The notes beneath the pieces are model-generated. The model did no database searches. It was not told the DNA's origin and was given only the letters and a program-made list of their open reading frames with translations. A program made the position numbers and the translations under genes. A stretch of 19,408 nucleotides of DNA from Planoprotostelium fungivorum (lineage: Eukaryota > Evosea > Variosea > Cavosteliida > Cavosteliaceae), in the NCBI GenBank assembly GCA_003024175.1, contig MDYQ01000339.1, forward strand, positions 1-19,408. Direction: 5' to 3'. Below, piece by piece: positions 9,401 through 19,088 of this stretch. Numbering within the stretch: position 1 is the stretch's first letter; the number at the start of each line of letters is the position of its first letter.

Positions 9401-10047
9401 GAGGAATCTGCACCTGGAGTTGAATCTGGGAGACGTAGATCGTCTGAGTAAACCGGTGCACGTGAGAAAGTTGATACTTCTCCTTCACAGGATTCTCGTT
9501 CATTCCGAATGCTGTACGGAGGTGAGAATTTTTGTCTCTTACACCGTCGATTTATGGAGATTGCAGGAAGAAGCGAAAGAGGATCCAACGTACGAGGGTT
9601 GTAAGGTGAGTGGGAGAGGGAGGAGAGATATTGAATGTGGAAGGTATTGGTGGCGGAAGACAATCTGTTCAATCAGAGGGTCATCGGTCGACTGCTGAAG
9701 AGCATGGACATCGAGGCCGTCATCGTGTCGAACGGTAGGGAAGCCGTGGAAGCTGCAGAGAAGAATCAGTTTAACATCATCTTGTGAGCACATCAATGCA
9801 TCACGTGCACATCACATCAGCTGATGATGTCAGAATGGATTGCATGATGCCGGAGATGGGAGGCATAGAAGCCACGCAGATGATTCGCAAAGAGAAGATG
9901 AGGCAGCCCATCATCGTTGCCCTGACGGCCGATGTGACCATCGACCATCAGAAGGCCTGTCTCTCAGCAGGGATGAACGGAGTACTTCACAAGCCCGTAG
10001 ATCGAACTCAATTGCAGAGAGTCCTCAGCCAATTTACCAAAACGTAA
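6497..10047 (+). CDS. hybrid sensor histidine kinase, PAS-HisKA-HATPase-REC
   Basis: Thirteen exons: 6497-7160, 7205-7339, 7408-7635, 7675-7779, 7856-8080, 8151-8302, 8377-8796, 8890-8929, 8969-9126, 9165-9521, 9567-9605, 9644-9783, 9834-10047; 958 residues. Three PAS-like regions fill the N-terminal 440 residues (for example IVYSNNAACGLLSL and YKYLMVNRAAEKHANQLGY). The phospho-accepting His is H452 in MSHEIRTPLTGIMG. The ATPase has the N box around N584 (LVNLMSNAIKF), DTGIGI at 615-620 and GGTGLGLSISK at 644-654. Residues 710-825 resemble a receiver with a broken acidic site. The last domain is an intact receiver: VLVAEDN with E846/D847, phospho-acceptor D890 in MDCMMPEM, T919 and K941. Autophosphorylation at H452 and transfer to D890, then presumably to an HPt protein elsewhere, follows from the family. 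No membrane segment is seen, so it is likely a soluble sensor. ATG 6533 is an alternative start. Confidence 0.92.
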
Positions 10048-10145
10048 CACCAAAACCTCTTGTCTTTATTTCAATGCATCGAAACGTCATCTCAGGGTGA
10101 AACCATTGGAGATGATAAATGAATAGTCCTTTCTCTCTCGTTGAA

Positions 10146-12356
10146 CTACTTGATGTCCATCTTGGATGTCTCTTGAGGTAGGCGAATGGCGGCGAAAGTG
10201 CCGATGAAACAACCGACCGCATAAAAGACGATGGGAATGACTAAACTGATCCCGTTAAACAGATGAGCCACGTAAGGCGTGCAGAGTCCTTCAGTGGTCA
10301 GTCTCACGTGATGATGGATGTGACGTCCACCTGCTAATTTGGCCATGACGTTACAGACACCGAGACCGGTCGATCGAATGTGAGTCGGATATCTTCACTC
10401 GTCAGAACAAATCCCATCATCATGGGTACGTCCACAGATCATGATGATCATCATGCCACGATCGTGATGACGATGACAAAGATAGGTGCTCACATTTCTG
10501 GAGTATATAACCAAGTGGCAGCGTAAGCCCCCGATATACACATCCTCGACACGATGGCCGTGAAGGTGGAGAAGGCAAAAGATTCCTTGTAACACAAGAA
10601 GAGTGTGAACACTCCACACACACCAAAGAGAGACGCCTGTGCCTTCTTCCTCCCAATCCTTTCATCGTCAAGATGAAGAACGAGAAGAAACGACTCACCG
10701 GTCGACGGCAAATGCAGTGATGAGGAGACCTGGAAACTCGGCGACGCTGGTGATGAATGTTGTGAGGAAGATCTCTTGCTCGCTGCTGGAGCCTCCGTCC
10801 CCTCTCCATTCAAAGTATTCTGCACTCTCGTCAGAATCATTTTAATTGCTGTCATGCGGCGATCGTGATCATGATGAGCGTCGATCGAGGATGATGGATA
10901 CATGAAAGACGATTGAGATGAGACATCGATATCGAGAAAGAAGAGAGACTGAATAGAATCGATGCAGAGAAACAATCAAGTACGAAATGACGATACGAAC
11001 CTGGGGTGACGAGAATGATTCCAAAATAAGAGAAGGCATTACAGAACCAGATGATCCACAGAGTGATGGTCATGGTGAGGTAGGTCGGACGAATGAGTGA
11101 CATGAATGCCAGCTTGCCCTTCTGTTGTTCCTTCTTCGTCTCAGTCTACAATGCAATCTGTTTCTCTCTATCTCTTTCACCTCTTCTTCGGGCAGAATTA
11201 ATCTTCCTTCGGGTAATAGAACACTGATGTGATGTCATGAGAGATGTCATACCCCATTGACTCACCCGTTCTTCTTTGCAGCCGCTTGCAGTACCTGACA
11301 ATTGATTCAGATGAAACGGTGATGATGATCACGATCGAGATGGTGATGGATGATCACCTGCTCTGCCTCTACGATTCTTCCGCATTGCATGAGGTATCTG
11401 GGTGATTCTGGAATGAAGAAGTAAAAGACGACGAGGAGCACCATCGGTATAGCAGACAGGGCCAGCAGCCACCTCCAACCCATAGTGGGAAGAACTAACC
11501 AAGCCAATGCACTCTCTAACACCGTACCCAGAGTCCAGAAGGCCTGCCGTCATCCGTTCAGATCGTCATCATCACAGAGGTGCACCTGCAATGCGATGAG
11601 ACATCTCCCTCTCGATTGAAGGGGAAGAAATTCAACGAAGAGAGAGAAGGCAACGTGGGAGCCGGAGACACCGAAACCAACGAGGAATCTGTCATCATTC
11701 ACACTTCATTGGACGTAATCTCGTTCGGAAATGGAGTGGTGAGATCATACCTGAACAGAATCAACATGCCAACGTTCGGTGAGAAGGCGGAAAGAAGGCC
11801 AAAGAAGGCTGTAGAAGTCAGTGAGATCGAAAGACATTCCCATGGTACCTGTGATGGCGGCAGAGCCGAAAAAGGCCACGCGGCGTCCGAATCGATCCGA
11901 GGTGAGACCCCAGAAGGGAGAGCCGAACAACATGCCAAAGAATGAAATGGATGCCACCGTCGATTCCCAAAACCCATTCATGGACCATTCCTTCTGAACA
12001 GCAGGTAAAAGGTATGTCACTGCGTCATGTTCAGTCTCGCGGCCTTTTTCAAGAGGCGTGACGCACATAGCATAACCTCAAATGCATCTGCGATCCAACA
12101 GAGGCCGCTGACGAGAAATAACATCCATTGCTGCTTTCCAAATCCAATGGTGGCAATGGCCTGAACATTTTAAGTAGACTCTAAATCAATTCGTCGAACC
12201 TCTCCAATGGTATAGGAAGGGCCGTCAAAGCTCTCTTCGGGGTCATCTTCTTTACCCTGTCGACTCGATATCTAATTCCATCTCAGATCGATCGTCTCGC
12301 CAGCGCATTCTCACTGGACTGAGTACGGTGTACTTTGATGATACGTTCTCAGGCAT
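10146..12356 (-). CDS. SVOP-like major facilitator transporter
   Basis: Coding exons from the second onward: 12160-12067, 12019-11849, 11808-11751, 11688-11586, 11543-11358, 11294-11266, 11223-11181, 11145-11001, 10819-10699, 10658-10494, 10392-10331, 10288-10146 (439 codons, TAG). The opening AIATIGFGKQQWMLFLVSGL matches the conserved start of synaptic-vesicle-2-related proteins. WIADAFEVMLL forms TM1. MFS signatures follow: GLTSDRFGRR (loop 2-3), GWRWLLALSAIP and IPESPRYL (after TM6), DRIGRKKA (loop 8-9) and YPTHIRSTGLG (TM10-11). About twelve hydrophobic segments fit. The relatives carry organic ions; the substrate here is unknown. The first exon (12356-12200; MPENVSSK ... SYTIGE) is in two frames: an extra base at 12254 interrupts it. 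It lies downstream of the dioxygenase on the same strand. Confidence 0.85.
12254..12254 (-). other. apparent one-base frameshift in transporter exon 1
   Basis: From ATG 12356 the minus-strand frame runs through MELDIESTG into TAA. The frame carrying KEDDPEESFDGPSYTIGE, which splices correctly into the conserved AIATIGFG segment, is offset by one base. Dropping the T complementary to 12254 would make the exon continuous. No GT-AG pair resolves it, so it is an assembly error, a mutation, or a sign of a different first exon. Confidence 0.5.
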
Positions 12357-12576
12357 AGTGAGAGAAGGTGTTCACCGATGCTATCTGATGTCGTTATATA
12401 TCCTGTGCTTCCAATAATTGTCGCCGATTGTGCCGGATCTCCTTGATCCTTGATCGGGAAAATTCGTCTCAAATTAAATTTTGTCCTCTTCATTTGCCAC
12501 GGGATCAGAGGAACACACAGTCTCATGTTCTTGTCTATCTATATGGAATAGAAGGCAGGCGATCGACTCAGCATAT

Positions 12577-14252
12577 TTATATGACATCCTTCACTTGTTT
12601 GTTGTTCGTCTTCAGTCTCGCAACCTTCAATCGGCTCTGGTAATCGTCCCATGATATGTAACATCCACACAGACGTCGGTAACCCGTGAAAGCCGCTCTA
12701 CCGTGTAAGACTCTCCAATTGTCAAAAACTATGTCGTGTCATCATCGATCGACGTGATGGACAGAAGATGGATTGTCCTTGATGATCCGCGTGGTGAAGA
12801 ATCACATGACGATGATGTACATGATGAGATGGAAGAGATGAATGTCTCACCGACGAGTGTGCCAGGAGTGAGTTGTCTCCAGTATTCACTCCCGACATCC
12901 GTCAAAATCGCACTCCACCTGATTCTGTGTCACGAAACGAAGAGGAGAATGAAATTCCACCTCTTGAGTGCGGTGTAAAAGGGTTCCACTTGTTCGTAAG
13001 GAAGGTGTCTCATGGTGCTTCTGTCATCGTTGTTGTAGCGGATCTGATAGAGTTCGCCTCCCTCCCCGTGATTCAATATGGGATAACCTGTTTGATTCAT
13101 CATCATCACATCATGGACATCGATCGATGGAACATCATGGATCGCGATGCATCGTGGAACACAATGAGATCATGATGATGAGGAGAAAAGAGAGAAGATA
13201 AACACCTGGGTTTGGTGTGGGTTGGAAGAGAAATCCATCGTCTCCCGCGGCGTGTGTGGGTATCCTCACCGTGGACAATATCTCATACGACTCCGGATAC
13301 TTCTCCTTCAGAATTTTCGCCGCTTGAAATCCATCGACCAAGAGAGATTCCCCTCCCTTCCCTCTGAATTCCAACATGTGAAACATCTGCAAGCCTGGAT
13401 GCCATCAGATCTCTCATCATCATCTTTCTTCATACCCGATGGTTCGGTGTAGTACGTGTTGTCTGTGTGAGCTCTCAGAGCCAGATTGGAGTAAGCCGTG
13501 TCGCCTCTCGATTCGTCTGCGGTGAAATCCCAGAACCCGCCCCAGTGTGTCATTCGAATGTGCGAGATCATCTTGGCCAGCTCTTCCGTCTTCTCTGGTG
13601 AGACCGGGACGCCGGTGACATAGCAGAAGCCGTGGGAGTCGATGTAGTCTAACCACTTTCGGATTCCTTCCTCTCCATCTTGCATCACCGATTGGTATGA
13701 TACAGTCGGTGGGTTTTGAGCGATCTCTTTGCCCCACAGAATCTGAGAAGAACGTCAATGAGGTTCATCTCGGTTGGTCTCACCTTATTGGATGGAATGG
13801 GAATGGATTGGGATGGTGTCTGCGATGTGAATGAATTAGAGCGCAGCCAGGGCCAGCGAAAGTTGGATTCGTGATCGCTCTCTCCCCATCGAATGCGAAG
13901 TCCTTGATCGTCCCAATCGATGTTGGACGGCTTGATGGTGTCGGGTATGCTGAACGTATCGAACAACCTCTGTCTGGTCACCTGATCATCCGATCAGTCA
14001 AGTGTCCTGCGTTCCTCTCGTCACCTGGTGCAGACAGCGAGGGCATCGACAGTGATCTCTGAGCCAAATGTTGTGGAAATGACTCTCTCCTCCTTCTGGC
14101 CAAGAGACTCGAATGCCAGAAGATGAAAGAGTGGCCAGAGGAGAGACGACACTGGTCGTCTGTCTCGCTGACACGCTCGACCGTGCGATGTGATTCGATA
14201 TGAGACGCAGAGGCGACCGCATGGAGGCAGACTTGTTCAACCGAGAGAACAT
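12577..14252 (-). CDS. TMLHE: trimethyllysine dioxygenase, mitochondrial
   Basis: Exons 14252-14025, 13981-13784, 13742-13436, 13394-13206, 13087-12961, 12924-12919, 12876-12851, 12728-12577 give 410 residues. This Fe(II)/2-oxoglutarate oxygenase hydroxylates N-trimethyllysine, the first step of carnitine synthesis. The first 35 residues are rich in Arg and Ser and nearly free of acids, as in a mitochondrial presequence. The N-terminal zinc motif is C68-x-C70-x2-C73 (WLRDHCRCPRC). Iron ligands are H234 and D236 (RAHTDNTYY) and H369 (LHGR). The stretches GGESLLVDGF, ELYQIRYNNDDR and DNWRVLHGRAAFTGYRRLCG favour trimethyllysine over gamma-butyrobetaine dioxygenase. Between ALKR and QLTPGTLV about 12 residues are missing relative to the human enzyme; the 6-base exon 12919-12924 is uncertain, because skipping it also keeps frame. 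Confidence 0.88.
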
Positions 14253-15056
14253 GATGCTGGCGCCGTCTGTGTTTGTATTTCTCCCGTGGGTTTGATCTGC
14301 TTCCCCGTCTCAACGGAAGAATGTCCCTTTCTCAGAATTCTCGTTCGCTGCCAACGGCTTTTCAATCATCGTCAGAGTGACTGTCGACAGTCAAAACAAG
14401 TAGAGGAAGTCAGCTGCAGCTGAGAATCATTCGATGAGATGTGACGGAGGAAAACAGTGAGTGGATATCTCAATTCGGAACTCACCATTGTGATCGCGTA
14501 TGATCCAAATGCTACAAGTACGACAGTTTCTCTCTGGTCTCGTCTTTCTCAAGTCATAATGCAATCTTACCCATTCGATTTCGCTTGTTTCAATTAGATG
14601 GAGATATAGTGTGGGATACTGCGATGAGATGGGACGATCCATCATGTGACGATTCCATCATGTGTTCGTTCCTTGATGTGAGATGGATCAAGGTGTTGAG
14701 AATCACTCAAGAGTTAGCGAGGTCGAGTACGAGACTCCGTCGTTACACCAGGATGAAAGAGTCGTTGTGCACCTAATGTTCACAAGTCGGTTATAAAATA
14801 TAGATCTGACTTCGAGCTCTCTTGGTTGTGACGGAATCACATCACAGCTCAATGCATGAGATAGGATCTGATGTGATACATGCATCTAATTTTCGGGAAC
14901 ACAAAATACATATTGATATGTTAATCTCGTCTTCTTTGTGAGAGAGATCGTCTGTGATCGCTTCCATTGAGACATCTCAAACAGCTGTGTAGATGCGCAA
15001 CGTCATGTGTGAAATTTTTTACCTCATTCGCATCACCTCCACTCTGTATACAAGCC
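14253..15056. promoter_or_regulatory. divergent intergenic region, dioxygenase and COPI delta
   Basis: This 804-base region lies between two gene starts on opposite strands and should contain both promoters. A TATAAAA stands at 14792-14798 (plus orientation), about 260 bases before the COPI delta ATG, and a T-rich tract lies about 40 bases before that ATG. The open frame at 14585-14776 was examined and shows no splice or family support. I see no other gene, RNA or repeat. Confidence 0.4.
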
Positions 15057-17333
15057 ATGGTGAGTCTTCCGCCCCTCCATCTCTTCACCTTATTCTTCCA
15101 TCACCATCTTTTCATGCTCATCCTCAATCAGGTTGTCCTCGCCGCAGCAGTCACAACCAAGTCAGGAAAGGGTGAGTCCGGAGGCCTCTCTTTCATCCCA
15201 CTCCTCTCAGCATCCCACGACTCACCATTTTCGATAGCTCTCCTGTCTAGACAGTTTGTCGAGCTCACAAAGGCCCGCATCGAAGGGCTGCTGGCCGCTT
15301 TCCCCAAATTGATCGGCTCTGAGAAGCAACACACATTCATCGAGACGGACAGCGTGAGTATCACATCGCGATACGTCTAAATCACCTCTCCATCGCACAC
15401 CACACATCACCCGATCGATCTCTCTCCCTCGTTACCCTCCACGAATCACCATCCTCCATCTCGTCTCACATCCCATCTCAATCGAAATGCAGATCCGCTA
15501 CGTCTACCAACCACTCGAATCCCTCTACGTCCTCCTCTTGACAAACAAATCCTCCAACATCCTCGAAGATCTGGACAGTCTCCATCTTCTAGCCAAGATC
15601 GTCCCAGAATATTGTTCCGTCTTAGAAGAGAAGGAGATCACTCGCAAGGCGTTCGAGATCATCTTCGCCTTCGATGAGGTGAAGCGTCTCTCTTAAACCC
15701 TAAAACCCACCGTACGCACCCGCTCACGCCACACTAGGCCGTTGCCATGGGATACAAGGAGAGGGTGAACATACAGCAGATCAAACACTTCACGGCAATG
15801 GAGTCCAACGATGAATTGAGATACAAGAGTGAGCAGAAGACAAAGATGCTCCAAGCCAAGAAGGCGGCCGACAAGGTGAGTCATACCCCCGTGCGTACGG
15901 TACGTATCTGATGGGAGCAGGCGAGAAAGGAGATGGACAAGAAGAGGGCATCGGATCGCAAGCACGGAATATCATCGGACACGATGAGTCACGTGACCAA
16001 CACATCCAGCAACATGCGTTCTACCTTCCAGAACGAACCCGTCGTAGAGACGAAGAGGTGAACTCTCTTCGCATCATGCTAATCATCATCCGAATCATCC
16101 ATAATCATCCACGATCATCATGTCCCTGATGACATCCTCTTTGCTTCTCCATTATTCACATTCGAAAGGGAAGCACCCAAAGTCGAATCCAAACCTTCCG
16201 GTCGCGGACTACAACTCGGCAAGACGAAGAAGGCAGCCGGTTTAGACAAGATTCTCCAAGAAGAAGGCGGTTCATCTGCCGCGGCCGAATCCGTCTCTTC
16301 CTCTTCCAAGCAAGAATCTCTCTCCAGCGGCCCCGCCGAGAAGGTAGAACTCGATGAGATCTCCCGTTACGTACGCCAACCCACGCCAGGTATCCGTACA
16401 AGTCTTGGAGAAGATTGTATTGGAAGCAGAGAACGACGGAGCATTGGAGAACATGGTGGTCACTGGAGAGCTCATCGTCACCGTCTTCGATTCTCAGTAT
16501 TCAAAGGTCAAGGTCAAGGTCAGACCTTCAGATGCGAAGGAGTTCCAGTACAAGGTGAGAGGGAGGAGAGAAGAGAAGGGATGACGAGGACAGAGTCACC
16601 CCAACATGGACAAGGGTCTCTTCACCAACAAGAACGTCCTCGCTCTCAAAGACGATTCCAAGTTTTATCCGAATGCGACACCATCTCCTGTTCTCAAGTG
16701 GAGATATGCCACAAAGGATGAAGATGCCGTTCCCCTCACCAGTGAGTGTGCCTCCATTTTATTTCATTTTATTGTGGATCTACACTCATCACGTGATCAG
16801 TCTCGATCTGGCCCTCCGTATCTGGAAAGAATGTCACCGTTCCCGTCGAATTCGAGAAGAAAGTTGGATTCGATTTGTATGACGTCACCATCACCATTCC
16901 TCTCCCGTGAGCTAAAAATAGCACGAGGAAGTTGACTCACCATCGCAGATCTTCACCCATCATTGGAGAGAGCTCTGGCACTTGTGATTACGATCAGAAG
17001 AAGGGACTGCTCCACTGGCACATTCCTCTCATCGATGACTCCAACTCGACTGGAACTCTAGAGTTTTCTGTCGTTGGAAATGCATCCACTTCTTTCTTAC
17101 CAGTGGAAGTCAACTTTAGGTGAGACGGCGGATCATCGTCATCACCATTGCATCATCTTCATCATCGTATCTCATCATCATCGTGTGAGGTCGAGTGAGA
17201 GTGGCTGACGTGAAACAGATCGAACTCGGTCTTCTCGAATCTGACAGTGGAGGGTGTCGTCAACGAGGACAATCAACCCGTTCCATTCTCGCAGGAGACG
17301 GGACTATCAGTGGACAGCTACAACATCAAATAG
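15057..17333 (+). CDS. ARCN1: coatomer subunit delta (COPI, archain)
   Basis: Twelve exons: 15057-15059, 15132-15171, 15238-15353, 15493-15678, 15738-15875, 15921-16057, 16169-16343, 16390-16554, 16594-16741, 16801-16906, 16949-17119, 17219-17333; 499 residues, close to the roughly 511 of the animal protein. The first exon is the ATG alone. The longin-like N-terminus is strongly conserved: [47 protein letters not shown] and [21 protein letters not shown] Lys/Ala-rich helix (residues about 140-175) and a Ser-rich linker follow. The C-terminal mu-homology domain starts near residue 266 ([49 protein letters not shown]). Delta is part of the F-subcomplex of the coat on Golgi-to-ER vesicles. The gene is intact, with TAG as stop. 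Confidence 0.96.
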
Positions 17334-17619
17334 ATGCATCACACAATACATCGATCGCTCAAACTCTTCTCTTTCCTCTCATACGACGGTTGTGAACAGA
17401 TGTACAATGGTAATTGGTTTATTCTGTTTTATATGTCTGCTCGATCTCCTGAGTTATGACGATGATGTCTTTGGGGTCTCGATACCTTCGAGAGGAAACC
17501 AGCAATAGACATCACTCGACATGATGCAAGTTCCAAGTACGAAACAAAGAAGGAAGACGACATTACATTCTCTTTCATTGTCATCACACGCAGATTCCAC
17601 ATCTTCCGTCTTCACATCA
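17334..17619. other. short region between convergent gene ends
   Basis: This 286-base interval separates the COPI delta stop from the stop of the minus-strand gene at 17620. It should hold both 3' untranslated regions. I see no exon, RNA or repeat in it. Confidence 0.5.
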
Positions 17620-19088
17620 TCATCCTCTGTTCTCTAATTCGAGCACACGCCCTTGCAGCTGTCTGACCATGTCTTCGAGGGCATCTTGTCTCTCCATCAG
17701 GTTCCTGATGATGTCGTCCTTGTTCGTGTCCGTCAACTTTGTCTGTGGACGGGCCGTCGGTGTGGTGGTCGTGTTCTTTGTGGGAGCTGCAATGGAGCTG
17801 CTGCCGACCGATGTCTTCTTCAAGATGGAAGGCTTAGCGATGGTGGCTGTCGTTGGCTTCTGTCTGCGGTTTAGAATGTCGTCCCTCATGTGATCGTGTC
17901 ACCTTGACGGTGGACGTGAGGGTACCTGTGAGAGTGCCTGTGAGATTGCTATTGGTGGGTGCTTTCAGAGTGTTCGTTCCCGGTGTGGCCTGTGGAGAGT
18001 CAACACACCATGGTGAGACGTGATGGTGTAGATGGTGAGCGTGATCTAGACGAACCTTCTTGGACAGGGGGACGTTCTTTCCCAGAGAGACAGACGTGTT
18101 CCTCGGTGATGGCTTGCCGGCGGGACTCTTTCCGTTGGGAGTGTTGTTGTAAGAGGGCATGCTGTGGCGGGGCGAGTTGTGGGCCGGTGACGGGGCTGAC
18201 CTCCGTTCAGAAGACATCGCTCATCGTGACGCACCTGTCAGACGCGATACGACCTTGCTGGGTGTACCGACGTCAGCTGCGGCGGGTGTCTTGGGTTGTG
18301 GGGCGGGAGCGACCACGGCCTTTGGTGCCGGGGCGGCTGCTGTGAGGATGAGATGGTGAACGACGAGATGATGGAAGCGTGAGCTCACTCTTCATAGTAC
18401 CGTTGAGCTTTCGGTTGGTGGGTTGAGCGTTCGACGTCTGAGCGGAATTTTCCTTCTCGGTCTGTGCGGGGGGACGAACGCCGTAGAAAGAGGGTCGAAC
18501 GTCTGGACGATGGATCAGAGATGGTGATGTATGAATGTCTTTACCCTTCTGGGGAGAAGCCTTGGCAAAGTAGAAGCTGGGTCTTCCGATGCCACCTCCG
18601 CCGGGAATGAGGGAGTCATCGAGGGAGGAGAGGTCGAGTCCTTCCAATGTACTCGACAGACGGACGATGGAAGTGGGCTCTTGTTGTCTCTGCGTCATCA
18701 ATCGATTCAGACCGGCACCATTCCATTCTGCATTCAGGAAATTGTCTGATTTCAGAAACTCCTCGAGACCACCACCGGCGGTCTTGGGCTCAGATCTCTT
18801 CTCGACGCCTGAGATGATCGTTACCTTCCATTCGATGCCGTATCTCCCTCACCTCTAACGGGTCTATCGAAGTCCAGACTCTCGCTCTTGAGAAAGTCGT
18901 CGATGTCTTGAGTGGCCAGACGTCCCACGTTTTTCTCTATTCACTTTCAGATACCCAATGCCAACTTCCATATGATTATCTTCACCTGGCAACTTGGTCT
19001 TGTAAGATGGGACGGGTTGAGTCAAATCGAACTCATCGGCCAGAGGGTCTTTAACTAAATCGGAAAGACTCTCGTCTAGAAAGGTCAT
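17620..19088 (-). CDS. Ser/Pro/Lys-rich protein with KEN motif and C-terminal coiled coil
   Basis: Eight exons: 19088-18986, 18906-18853, 18808-18545, 18502-18389, 18339-18268, 18219-18056, 17989-17903, 17859-17620; 365 residues, TGA stop. The acidic N-terminus (MTFLDESLSDLVKD) leads to two FLKS motifs 31 residues apart (39-42 and 70-73) and two RPSFY motifs (128-132 and 143-147). A KEN triplet stands at 157-159, the form of an APC/C degron. Residues 160-320 are low complexity and basic, rich in Ala-Pro, Ser-Pro and Thr, including SPQK, a CDK-type site. The last 35 residues (DIIRNLMERQDALEDMVRQL and following) form a coiled coil. No enzymatic domain, signal peptide or membrane segment is seen. 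I do not recognise the family; a cytoskeletal or cell-cycle scaffold is a guess. All junctions are GT-AG and keep frame. Confidence 0.75.

Noticed and set aside
10420-10975. Ser/His-rich minus-strand frames over transporter introns
   Set aside because: They read through introns 10659-10698 and 10820-11000 in the wrong frame; the spliced transporter explains the region.
14585-14776. Plus-strand 63-codon open frame between the dioxygenase and COPI delta genes
   Set aside because: There are no splice signals, no motif and no promoter in a fitting position; chance is likely in an 804-base gap.
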